Below, in pieces: positions 1 to 5,032 of a stretch of 5,302 bases of DNA. Location: assembly GCA_005888525.1 (NCBI GenBank), contig VBAB01000300.1, positions 1 to 5,302 on the forward strand, given 5' to 3'. How positions within the stretch are numbered: position 1 is the stretch's first letter; every line of letters begins with the position of its first letter. The notes under the pieces are model-generated. The model was not told the origin of the DNA, searched no databases, and saw nothing but the letters and a program-made list of their open reading frames with translations. The DNA is from Alphaproteobacteria bacterium (lineage in GTDB: Bacteria; Pseudomonadota; Alphaproteobacteria; Rhizobiales; Hyphomicrobiaceae). The position numbers and the translations under genes are program-made.

Positions 1-1082
1 TAGTGGCTCATAAGTTCCACATTGAGCATGCGCGCCGGCTTGAGCGCGCGTTGCGTCTCGTCACTGACCAAAGATACATAGTGACGAAGATAGTCCTCGG
101 CCATCCTTCGGGCGGTGAAGCGCCGCTCGAACGTGGCGCGGATCTGGCGCCTATCGAGCTTCCCCACCCGCTTGACGGCGGAAAGAGCTTCATCATCGTT
201 CTCAACGATGAATCCCGTGACGCCATCATCAATGACTTCCGGGACGGATCCGCGCCGAAAAGCGATGACCGGCGTCCCGCACGCCATAGCTTCGATCATG
301 ACGAGCCCGAATGGCTCCGGCCAATCGATAGGAAAGAGTAGAGCTGATGCGCCCCTGAGCATCTCGCCCTTGGCGACATCATTGAGCTCGCCCACAAGCT
401 TGATCTGCTCGCCGTCGATCAGAGGCTGAAGGCGCTCCTTATAATACCGAGTATCAGCGCGCGGAATCTTCGCCGCCATGCGCAGCGGCTTTCCTGCTGC
501 TTTCGCCAAACGGATCGCCACCTCGGGCCCTTTTTCCCTGGCTAGGCGGCCAAGAAACGCGAGGTAGGTTCCAGGTTCGTAGCTCGGGGAGAATGTATTG
601 ATGGGCATCCCATGATAGACCGTGCCCAGCCAGTTCGCGCCAGGCAAGGGCCTGCGGTGGTGATCGGAGATGGAGATCAGCGGCGCTTGCCGAAAGCGGC
701 TGATGACTGCAGGCAGGTCTGGGGTATCGAGGCGGTTATGGAATGTCGTCAAATGGGGGATGGCAAGCCGGCTAAGCAATGGCAGATGCACCCAGTCGAT
801 GTGGCAGTGCACGATATCGAAATCTGTGGCCGCCTGGGCTATCGCATCCAGCTGTGCCGCATAGGCCGGAAACGGCTCCGCACGGGGACGGCTAAGACGG
901 ATAGCCCGGCGGACGACGGGAACGAGGCGGGCTTTCGTAACCGAGTCGCCGCTCGCGAACAGCGTCACGTCGTGCCCGAGCGCGACGAGTTCTTCCGTCA
1001 GCCATGAGATGACGCGCTCCGTTCCCCCATAGAGCTTGGGAGGCACGCTCTCGGCGAGTGGCGCGACTTGGGCGATACGCAT
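1..1082 (-). CDS. GT4-family glycosyltransferase (3' end at window edge)
   Basis: This is a GT-B fold, retaining glycosyltransferase of family GT4, predicted to be cytoplasmic and to move a sugar from a nucleotide-sugar donor to an unknown acceptor. I translated 360 residues by hand. The N-terminus is MRIAQVAPLAESVPPKLYGG, with the glycine-rich acceptor-side loop at residues 18-21 (YGGT). HCHIDWVHLP lies at 92-101 and the C-terminal donor domain starts near 172 with YLAFLGRLAREKG. The E-x7-E donor-binding signature is E256 and E264 within EPFGLVMIEAMACGTPVIAF (256-275). The start fits the usual family N-terminus, although its ribosome site is weak. The reading frame reaches the left edge, where the next codon begins TA, so residue 360 may be the last. 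It lies 40 bases after the TreT-like gene and has its own stress-type promoter. It could act on a stress glycan, glycolipid or compatible solute; the substrate cannot be read from sequence. Confidence 0.9.
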   Translation of the reverse strand, partial: MRIAQVAPLAESVPPKLYGGTERVISWLTEELVALGHDVTLFASGDSVTKARLVPVVRRAIRLSRPRAEPFPAYAAQLDAIAQAATDFDIVHCHIDWVHLPLLSRLAIPHLTTFHNRLDTPDLPAVISRFRQAPLISISDHHRRPLPGANWLGTVYHGMPINTFSPSYEPGTYLAFLGRLAREKGPEVAIRLAKAAGKPLRMAAKIPRADTRYYKERLQPLIDGEQIKLVGELNDVAKGEMLRGASALLFPIDWPEPFGLVMIEAMACGTPVIAFRRGSVPEVIDDGVTGFIVENDDEALSAVKRVGKLDRRQIRATFERRFTARRMAEDYLRHYVSLVSDETQRALKPARMLNVELMSH

Positions 1083-1118
1083 AGGCTCGGCCTGGGGGAA
1101 CGATCATCCTGCGCACCT

Positions 1119-1144
1119 AACGCTAGGCAGAGGCGACAAGTTCC
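1119..1144 (-). promoter_or_regulatory. EcfG-type promoter of the second glycosyltransferase
   Basis: On the minus strand GGAAC (1144-1140) is followed by exactly 17 bases and CGTT (1122-1119), a perfect match to the alphaproteobacterial general-stress consensus GGAAC-N16/17-CGTT. The -35 element lies in the last codons of the TreT-like gene and the -10 element starts directly after its stop. The predicted transcript start, about 7 bases further, leaves a leader of about 30 bases before the ATG at 1082. The downstream gene could thus be transcribed both from here and by read-through. Confidence 0.75.
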
Positions 1145-2385
1145 TGCGCGGATGATCTTGTTCGCTTTGGCAGAATCAACGCCGTGATCAGATCGAGCCA
1201 ATCTTCCAGCAGCCGGCTCATCAGGAAATGTCGGCGCACACGATCTCTCGCGCGCCGGCCAATGTTGCGGCGCAGATCGGGATCAAGGAGCAATGTCGAA
1301 ATGTGCGCGGCAGCTTGGTGCACGTCATCGACGAGGAAACCCGATTGGCCATGGACAATCTGGTGGCGAATGCCGCCAATATTGCCGCCGATCACGGCCC
1401 TACCCTTCCACATCGCCTCCGAGACCGTAAGTCCAAACCCTTCGCGAAGCGACTTTTGCAGCACCACGGCAGCGCGGCGCTGCAAGGCATTGACTAAGAG
1501 CGGATCGTCGGCGGCGATAATGATGATGCGCTCCCCGGATGAGGCGCAAATCCTCTCGTACATGACCGGACCTTCAGGATCGTCAGTCGCAGTGTTGCCG
1601 ATCAGGACCAAGGTAGCGGGTGCTTGCTCGGATGCCATGCAGAAAGCATCAATGACGCCTTGTGGATCCTTCCACTTGTCGAACCGGCCGGCTTGCACGA
1701 CCAGCGGCAGGTCGCGGGGAATGCCGTAGCGCTGCAGATGGCGCGAACACTCCGCGCGCGAAATCTCCTGGTTGATGAGCGAGAAGGGATCGATGGCAGG
1801 CATGATGAACCGCTGCGGCACACTGAGCGGCTGCGCATACTCCTCGAGGGAGAACACCGCAGCATCGTAGCGGTTAACCGTCGGCGCCAAATAGTTCCAC
1901 ACTGCCGGGTAAGGCGCCGAGAGGTCGATGTGACAGCACCAGATCCATTTCTGTCGCCGCCTCAGCTCGACCAGCGGAAGCGGCTGGGGATCATGTACGA
2001 CGACGACATCGTAAGCGTCCAACCTCGCTCCCGCGCCATTGGCATGGGCAGTGCGTCGGTGCAACGCCATGCCCTCGGCTGCCGGCGCGATTGCCTGGCC
2101 ATGCAGCCCATTGTGGATACCCTTGGTAAATGAGAAGAAGTCCGGCGAACCGTCGATGACCTGCCATCCGGTCTCTATCTCCAGATCGTTCATCAGCGGA
2201 GTAAGGCTCGACAGGATCTCGGCGACCCCGCCGCCCTGTCTGGTCGAATTGACGTGAAGAACCTTCACCCCGTTCAATCGGCGAGCTTTTTTAACCAACC
2301 GGTCCGTCGCGCGGACCCCGATGAGCGGTTGGTAGCGGCTCAACAATGAAGGAGCATCTGCGGATGCAGGCTCGGGGTTCACCAT
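1123..2385 (-). CDS. treT: TreT-like trehalose synthase / GT4 glycosyltransferase
   Basis: A 420-residue GT4 enzyme resembling TreT, the trehalose glycosyltransferring synthase, which in characterised thermophile members makes trehalose reversibly from a nucleotide-glucose and glucose. Visible family motifs in order are HVNSTRQGGGVAE (44-56), the acceptor/donor loop; HDPQP (131-135); CHIDLSAP (151-158); GRFDKWKD (233-240), carrying the Arg and Lys that contact donor phosphates; DDPEGP (268-273); and the E-x7-E pair E315/E323 in REGFGLTVSEAMWKG (314-328). Length and end-to-end motif order fit an intact enzyme. About 38 residues precede the first strand. The ATG is preceded by GAGAAGG about 4 bases upstream, and by a perfect EcfG-type promoter. 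Trehalose is a classic stress protectant, so family and regulation agree. Substrate specificity of bacterial homologues varies, so trehalose as the product is inferred, not shown. A plain nucleotide-sugar:glycoside transferase is the alternative. Confidence 0.88.
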   Translation of the reverse strand: MVNPEPASADAPSLLSRYQPLIGVRATDRLVKKARRLNGVKVLHVNSTRQGGGVAEILSSLTPLMNDLEIETGWQVIDGSPDFFSFTKGIHNGLHGQAIAPAAEGMALHRRTAHANGAGARLDAYDVVVVHDPQPLPLVELRRRQKWIWCCHIDLSAPYPAVWNYLAPTVNRYDAAVFSLEEYAQPLSVPQRFIMPAIDPFSLINQEISRAECSRHLQRYGIPRDLPLVVQAGRFDKWKDPQGVIDAFCMASEQAPATLVLIGNTATDDPEGPVMYERICASSGERIIIIAADDPLLVNALQRRAAVVLQKSLREGFGLTVSEAMWKGRAVIGGNIGGIRHQIVHGQSGFLVDDVHQAAAHISTLLLDPDLRRNIGRRARDRVRRHFLMSRLLEDWLDLITALILPKRTRSSAQELVASA

Positions 2386-2415
2386 CTGGCCTTCTCAAAT
2401 CAGCCGGCTCAGGAA

Positions 2416-2441
2416 AACGCCGCGACACAGCCTGCCGTTCC
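2416..2441 (-). promoter_or_regulatory. EcfG-type promoter of the TreT-like gene
   Basis: Minus-strand GGAAC (2441-2437), a 17-base spacer, then CGTT (2419-2416): a perfect consensus match. The transcript is expected to begin near 2409, giving a leader of about 24 bases that contains the GAGAAGG ribosome site. It lies in the 169-base gap (2386-2554) between this gene and the 78-residue gene; I see no other signal there. Confidence 0.8.
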
Positions 2442-2554
2442 CGATACACGCGATGCCCGCTTGGTCTTTGCTATCGCCGTTTTTGGGAACCGCACCGATC
2501 AAATCCAAAGCGAGCGGCGTAGTTAGCACGGTGAGTCAAGGCTGCCTTCTCTTA

Positions 2555-2791
2555 TTAGGCGTCTCGACGGGTGCCCATTAGGGGCAAGCCGGGGCGGCGC
2601 TGGGCTCGAAGAAGCAGTTTCTCTCGCCGACTGTGAAGCGTGCGATGGAGTGATCTCATTGCTTCCGCGGCATCGTCGAATGTGGCGCCACTAACAAGCT
2701 TGTGTCGCAGGACGTCACGTTCCACTTTTAGCCGCTCACGAACACGCTTGAGGTGGTCTGTAGTAATCTTGTCCGCGCGGTGAAGGGTCAT
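2555..2791 (-). CDS. Small basic helical protein, 78 residues, unknown function
   Basis: I do not recognise this family. The product is 78 residues, rich in Arg, Lys, Leu and His, and should be largely helical. Residues 10-65 carry regularly spaced hydrophobics (for example LKRVRERLKVERDVLRHKL at 14-32, then AAEAMRSLHRTLHSRREKLL), which suggests a helical hairpin or coiled coil, and a basic flexible tail follows. It has no signal peptide, membrane span or cysteine. The start is strongly supported: AAGGAG (2804-2799 on the minus strand) sits 7 bases before the ATG. An EcfG-type promoter ends 28 bases upstream of the ATG. The start codon overlaps the TGA of the upstream reading frame as ATGA. 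A nucleic-acid or protein-binding stress protein would fit the composition, but that is a guess. Confidence 0.75.
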   Translation of the reverse strand: MTLHRADKITTDHLKRVRERLKVERDVLRHKLVSGATFDDAAEAMRSLHRTLHSRREKLLLRAQRRPGLPLMGTRRDA

Positions 2792-2798
2792 TTTTCAA

Positions 2799-2804
2799 CT
2801 CCTT
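2799..2804 (-). promoter_or_regulatory. Strong ribosome binding site for the 78-residue gene
   Basis: AAGGAG on the minus strand, 7 bases before ATG 2791. It is the best Shine-Dalgarno sequence among the minus-strand genes here and fixes the start. Confidence 0.75.
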
Positions 2805-2819
2805 CCCCGTCGTCAAGAC

Positions 2820-2844
2820 AACTGCGAAGCCGACGCTTCGTTCC
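2820..2844 (-). promoter_or_regulatory. EcfG-type promoter of the 78-residue gene
   Basis: Minus-strand GGAAC (2844-2840), 17 bases, then GTT (2822-2820), equal to GGAAC-N16-AGTT: within the allowed spacing but lacking the preferred C before GTT. The transcript should start near 2813, giving a leader of about 22 bases with the AAGGAG site inside it. It lies inside the 3' part of the DUF2158-like reading frame, which argues that the frame's tail there is not under strong coding constraint. Confidence 0.6.
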
Positions 2845-3077
2845 TCTCTTCTCTCTGACTCGCCGAGAGTGGCCTGGGGAGCAATGGCATTGCTTATCGA
2901 TCACCCGGCCTCTCATGTACCGATGGGGACACACGTCCTCTTCAATCAACATCCTCTCCCGTCGTTGGCCTGTGTCCGGGTCGAACCACGTGCATATGAT
3001 GTAACCTGCGGGGTTATCGCCTTGACCGTCATCCACGAGCCTTCAGCCGATTTGCGTCGCACCTTCGCCCCGATCAT

Positions 3078-3527
3078 ATTGCCCTCAATCACGGGATAAG
3101 AACGACCGTGCAATTTTTCACAAGCGTGCCGGCTCAGCAACCACCGCCGAGGCCGGCCTACAGGCCAGGCAGCGACCGTATCACTCAACCTGCGACGTCC
3201 GCTTTTCATTCTTCGCGGCTCGGAACCCGGCAGCTAAACCTTCCTTCTCGCAAATATACGCGCCGGTCTTCGCGATCATCACTACCTATGCGCCCGACGA
3301 AATCACGCTCGCAAAGGTCGTCCCGGAGAGCGGACCAGTCCCCCACATCCGGCCGCAGAACAACGCTCGCCTCGAGACCGCCCGGAGAAACGGAGTTCAG
3401 AGACGCTTTCGCCGGCCGTCACTGTCCGGGAGCGGCCGCCTGGCATAAGGCAGAGCGATGCCCAGCGCCCGACGCCACGCCCAGCAGCATCCGCCCGCAT
3501 GCTACGAATTGCGTGTATATGAGGCGA
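3078..3527. other. 450-base stretch without a supported gene
   Basis: I find no gene with a credible start and ribosome site, no RNA gene, repeat or transposon end in this stretch. Long open frames on both strands are Arg/Ser/Pro-rich and look like GC-driven chance openings. One plus-strand frame without a start codon is open through TAA at 3446 and reads protein-like for a stretch (QIYAPVFAIITTYAPDEITL, from about 3251). It could be a decayed gene, but I recognise no family. Confidence 0.5.
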
Positions 3528-3707
3528 TCACTTTGACGTCTTCCCGCCTTTCATTTCTGCGATTGTGGCCAATTGCTCGTACGAGCGTGCGATGTCACGC
3601 ATGGTTTCCTTGGCGACTGGATCATCCAGCTGATCGGCAATGCGCAGCGCCTCTTCTGCGCGCCGGCGCCAGTGCGCTGGATCATCGCGTATGGAAGGCG
3701 TTTTCAT
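3528..3707 (-). CDS. Small conserved helical protein, 59 residues (paralogue A)
   Basis: A 59-residue protein, MKTPSIRDDPAHWRRRAEEA onward, of a family I know as unnamed hypothetical proteins frequent in Rhizobiales. The core is W-R-x3-A-E-E-A, then A-D-x3-D-P-x-x-K, then I-A-x3-Y-E-x-L-A; two helices around a D-P turn (residues 29-30). It has no signal peptide, cysteine or membrane span, and its function is unknown. It is clearly paralogous to the gene at 3956-3777: 18 of 40 core positions are identical without gaps, and both proteins are 59 residues. It lies 69 bases downstream of that gene on the same strand. There is no clear ribosome site. The EcfG-type promoter ends only 8 bases before the ATG, so a leaderless message, or read-through from the upstream paralogue, is likely. 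Confidence 0.75.
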   Translation of the reverse strand: MKTPSIRDDPAHWRRRAEEALRIADQLDDPVAKETMRDIARSYEQLATIAEMKGGKTSK

Positions 3708-3715
3708 GCATAGTG

Positions 3716-3740
3716 AACAACCGCGCCATAGCGAAGTTCC
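3716..3740 (-). promoter_or_regulatory. EcfG-type promoter of paralogue A, close to its start
   Basis: Minus-strand GGAAC (3740-3736), 17 bases, GTT (3718-3716), equal to GGAAC-N16-TGTT. Spacing is allowed but the base before GTT is not the preferred C. Transcription would begin about 3708-3711, within a few bases of ATG 3707, which fits the absence of a ribosome site if the mRNA is leaderless. Confidence 0.5.
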
Positions 3741-3776
3741 CGCTAGGATCTGCGACCAAGGGGCGGTGAAGCGGCA

Positions 3777-3956
3777 TCACTTTGAATCTTCTTGACCTTT
3801 CTTGCGTGCTTCTGCTCGTCGCGCGAGACGCTCGTAGCCCTCGGCAATATTGAGCAGGGCGCGCTTAGATTCAGGGTCAGTCATCTCGTCTGCGGCAGCG
3901 CGCGCCTCTGCCGCCAGCGTTCGCCAGCGCTCCGCAATGTCGACGTTTGACGGCAT
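3777..3956 (-). CDS. Small conserved helical protein, 59 residues (paralogue B)
   Basis: Second member of the same unnamed family, MPSNVDIAERWRTLAAEARA onward, with the core W-R-x3-A-x-E-A, A-D-E-M-T-D-P-E-S-K and N-I-A-E-G-Y-E-R-L-A, then a charged, Lys-rich tail ending QEDSK. It is predicted to be a soluble cytoplasmic helical hairpin of unknown function. I chose ATG 3956 rather than the in-frame TTG at 3971, because an AGGG-type site sits just upstream and because this gives 59 residues, the same as paralogue A. A perfect EcfG-type promoter lies upstream, so it is a likely general-stress protein. The candidate ORF from 4089 overlaps its first 80 bases in another frame; this family match makes the present frame the better one there. 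Confidence 0.8.
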   Translation of the reverse strand: MPSNVDIAERWRTLAAEARAAADEMTDPESKRALLNIAEGYERLARRAEARKKGQEDSK

Positions 3957-4089
3957 TGTCCCTGTCCCCAAAGAAGCCTAGAGCCGTGAACGATTTCTCT
4001 GTGGACTTGGTTCCTGCCAACCACCATTCCGCTGCTCTGCGTCCAAGCCGACTCAGCAGCGAACCGGAGACGCTGTTGGTCTGCTCCAT
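3877..4089 (-). CDS. Candidate small ORF, 70 residues, overlapping paralogue B
   Basis: A weakly supported gene. ATG 4089 follows GAGGG at good spacing (about 4 bases) and reads MEQTNSVSGSLLSRLGRRAA then EWWLAGTKSTEKSFTALGFF, which looks more like real protein than the usual shadow frame: an amphipathic helix with two Trp at residues 23-24 (EWWLAG). The last 26 or so residues overlap the start of paralogue B in another frame and are Arg/Gly/Cys-rich, so they probably do not evolve as protein. Either the gene is a short ORF with an unconstrained end, or its true 3' end was lost. The perfect promoter of paralogue B lies inside it. A weak EcfG-like promoter precedes it. I recognise no family with confidence. 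Confidence 0.35.
   Translation of the reverse strand: MEQTNSVSGSLLSRLGRRAAEWWLAGTKSTEKSFTALGFFGDRDNAVKRRHCGALANAGGRGARCRRRDD
3989..4014 (-). promoter_or_regulatory. EcfG-type promoter of paralogue B
   Basis: Minus-strand GGAAC (4014-4010), a 17-base spacer, CGTT (3992-3989): a perfect match with the same spacing as the promoters of both glycosyltransferases. Predicted transcript start is near 3982, with a leader of about 26 bases to ATG 3956. Confidence 0.8.
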
Positions 4090-4118
4090 GTGCCCTCGCC
4101 TAACCGAGCAAAATAGCC

Positions 4119-4143
4119 AACGACACTCCCCACCTGCCGTCCC
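4119..4143 (-). promoter_or_regulatory. Weak EcfG-like promoter before the 4089 ORF
   Basis: Minus-strand GGGAC (4143-4139), 16 bases, CGTT (4122-4119). It has one mismatch (GGGAC for GGAAC) from the general-stress consensus. Distance to ATG 4089 (29 bases) matches that of the stronger promoters here. Confidence 0.3.
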
Positions 4144-4233
4144 CGGCACAAAGGCAACAATCACGGCTCACCGGCGCGCTCTGCGCGCCTCTCTCCTTCC
4201 AAAACCCGCGACCTGGCGGTGCAACCGGCATAC

Positions 4234-4253
4234 ACGGTCGCCGTTTAGACCGT
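4234..4253. promoter_or_regulatory. Inverted repeat abutting the regulator start
   Basis: ACGGTC (4234-4239), an 8-base spacer and GACCGT (4248-4253) form a perfect 6-base dyad ending directly before ATG 4254. A flanking CATAC (4229-4233) can also pair with GTATG (4252-4256) if AC is bulged, extending the dyad across the start codon. There is no Shine-Dalgarno sequence. It could be an operator for self-repression or an RNA hairpin masking the start. Confidence 0.4.
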
Positions 4254-4976
4254 ATGACCGATCTGCCAAGTTTGCCCCAGAACCGGCTCCTGCTCGCCTT
4301 GCCATCCCGCGATCTCAAACGCCTGATGCCGCAGCTCACCCACATGTCGTGCCGGCGCGAGCAAGTCCTCACGGATGCGGATAGTTCACTTGACCACGTA
4401 TATTTTCCGGATAGTGGGGTCGTGTCGGTGGTAGCGGTTTATTCGGACGGCAGCATCATCGAGATGGCTACGATCGGGAGAGAGGGTTGCACGGGAGTGC
4501 AAGCCGTCTTCGGTGCCAAGACTTCCTCTGCCCGGTTCTTTGTCCAGATTCCAGGAACCGCCGCACAGATGTCGCGAGCAGCGTTCGCGCGCGCTATGCG
4601 GTCAATGCCCTCCTTTCGCCGCTTGGCGTTTGCGTACGTCCAAGCTTTTCAAGAGCAGGTTATGGTGTCGGCAGCGTGCAATGGTGCGCATAGATTGAAG
4701 GAGCGGTTGGCCCGATGGCTGTTAATGATGCGCGATCGCGGCGATGGTGACACTCTTCTTATCAGCCAGGACCTGCTTGCCGAAATGCTCGGCGCCCAGA
4801 GACCATCGATCACCAACACCGCTGCAGAGTTGGAACATGCCGGGCTGATTCAGCGCGGCCGTCAGCAAGTCACGATCGTCAACCGCAAGGGCCTCATGGC
4901 TGCTTCTTGCGAGTGTTACCAACTCGTGCGTGCCCGCATCGCCCATCACCTTCCCAAGACCTACCCCGAAACGTAA
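4254..4976 (+). CDS. Crp/Fnr-family transcriptional regulator
   Basis: A 240-residue regulator with an N-terminal cyclic-nucleotide-binding-like beta barrel (about 10-125), a dimerisation helix (about 126-160) and a C-terminal winged helix-turn-helix (about 168-212). Family landmarks are NRLLLALP (10-17), VYFPDSGVVS (49-58), the E-x-A-x-x-G-x-E-G strand near 70-78, ACNGAHRLKERLARWLLMMR (141-160), the HTH SQDLLAEMLGAQRPSITNTA (171-190) and the terminal CECYQLV (219-225). This places it in the large clade of alphaproteobacterial Crp/Fnr proteins of unknown effector. FNR-type iron-sulphur cysteines are absent, and I see no clear CRP-type Arg-Ser cAMP pair, so the signal is unknown. There is no in-frame start upstream, which supports ATG 4254 despite the missing ribosome site. 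It is transcribed away from the minus-strand small genes and may control them or the short gene downstream. Confidence 0.93.
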   Translation: MTDLPSLPQNRLLLALPSRDLKRLMPQLTHMSCRREQVLTDADSSLDHVYFPDSGVVSVVAVYSDGSIIEMATIGREGCTGVQAVFGAKTSSARFFVQIPGTAAQMSRAAFARAMRSMPSFRRLAFAYVQAFQEQVMVSAACNGAHRLKERLARWLLMMRDRGDGDTLLISQDLLAEMLGAQRPSITNTAAELEHAGLIQRGRQQVTIVNRKGLMAASCECYQLVRARIAHHLPKTYPET

Positions 4977-4984
4977 CCTCCAAC

Positions 4985-5006
4985 TACCTAGGTAATGTAG
5001 ATTACC
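4985..5006. promoter_or_regulatory. Two overlapping dyads, possible regulator binding site
   Basis: TACCTAGGTA (4985-4994) is a perfect 10-base palindrome. Overlapping it, GGTAAT (4991-4996), GTAG, ATTACC (5001-5006) is a perfect 6-base inverted repeat with a 4-base spacer. A 4-base spacer is the geometry of Crp/Fnr-type sites, although the half-site bases are not those of FNR or FixK. No T-run follows, so it is not a terminator. It lies between the Crp/Fnr gene and the next start. Confidence 0.45.
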
Positions 5007-5017
5007 GACAATGGATC

Positions 5018-5032
5018 TGGCATGGTAGTTGC
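5018..5032 (+). promoter_or_regulatory. Possible sigma-54 (-24/-12) promoter
   Basis: TGGCATG (5018-5024), four bases, TTGC (5029-5032) matches the RpoN consensus TGGCACG-N4-TTGC except for T in place of C at one position. The key GG and GC doublets have the required 10-base separation. The transcript would start near 5043, just inside the ribosome site of the next gene, which is tight and lowers confidence. Confidence 0.35.

Larger units (their letters stand above)
2788..3077 (-). pseudogene. YodC/DUF2158-like small gene, probably frameshifted
   Basis: Two minus-strand frames together rebuild a YodC-like (DUF2158) small protein, a family of about 55-75 residues and unknown function. The first frame starts at ATG 3077 behind GAGGG and reads MIGAKVRRKSAEGSWMTVKA, matching the family's G-x-x-V-x-x-K-S-G-G-x-x-M-T-V opening. 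It then runs into unlike sequence and stops at 2946. The second frame supplies the matching second half, GYIICTWFDPDTGQRRERM, with the C-x-W-F motif. One extra C in the C4 run at 3010-3013 would join them as ...KAITPAGYIICTWF. As read, neither frame encodes the whole domain. The second frame continues with a basic tail to TGA at 2788, overlapping the next start as ATGA; that tail looks unlike the family. A sequencing error in the C run, a true mutation, or less likely programmed frameshifting could explain this. No EcfG promoter precedes it. Confidence 0.55.

Noticed and set aside
612..1007. 131-residue plus-strand open frame
   Set aside because: It is entirely antisense to the GT4 gene, whose motifs are clear; it has no family features and is GC-driven.
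1870..1898. Another minus-strand GGAAC near a GTT inside the TreT-like gene
   Set aside because: The spacing is only 15 bases, outside the 17-18 needed, and no start codon follows.
1184..2133. Plus-strand open frames of 181 and 169 residues
   Set aside because: Both are antisense to the TreT-like gene with its full set of motifs; compositions are Arg/Ser-rich or lack any recognisable domain.
2946..3209. Minus-strand frame read as an 87-residue protein starting at 3209
   Set aside because: The upstream 44 residues have no ribosome site or family match; the ATG at 3077 with GAGGG fits the DUF2158 start far better.
3181..3448. Start-less plus-strand open frame with a protein-like stretch from about 3251
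   Set aside because: It has no start codon and no recognised family; chance openness in GC-rich DNA cannot be excluded, so it is mentioned only within the intergenic entry.
3303..3500. 65-residue minus-strand frame
   Set aside because: Gly/Arg/Ser-rich shadow sequence without ribosome site, promoter or family resemblance.
3108..3536. 142-residue plus-strand frame
   Set aside because: Low-complexity Arg/Ser/Pro composition, no ribosome site and no motif; it also runs into the opposite-strand 59-residue gene.
3947..4384. 145-residue plus-strand frame overlapping the regulator start
   Set aside because: It has Arg/Pro/Ser-rich composition and conflicts with the well-supported Crp/Fnr reading frame.
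4977..5010. Possible terminator after the Crp/Fnr gene
   Set aside because: The inverted repeats are AT-containing and no T-run follows, so an operator is a better reading.
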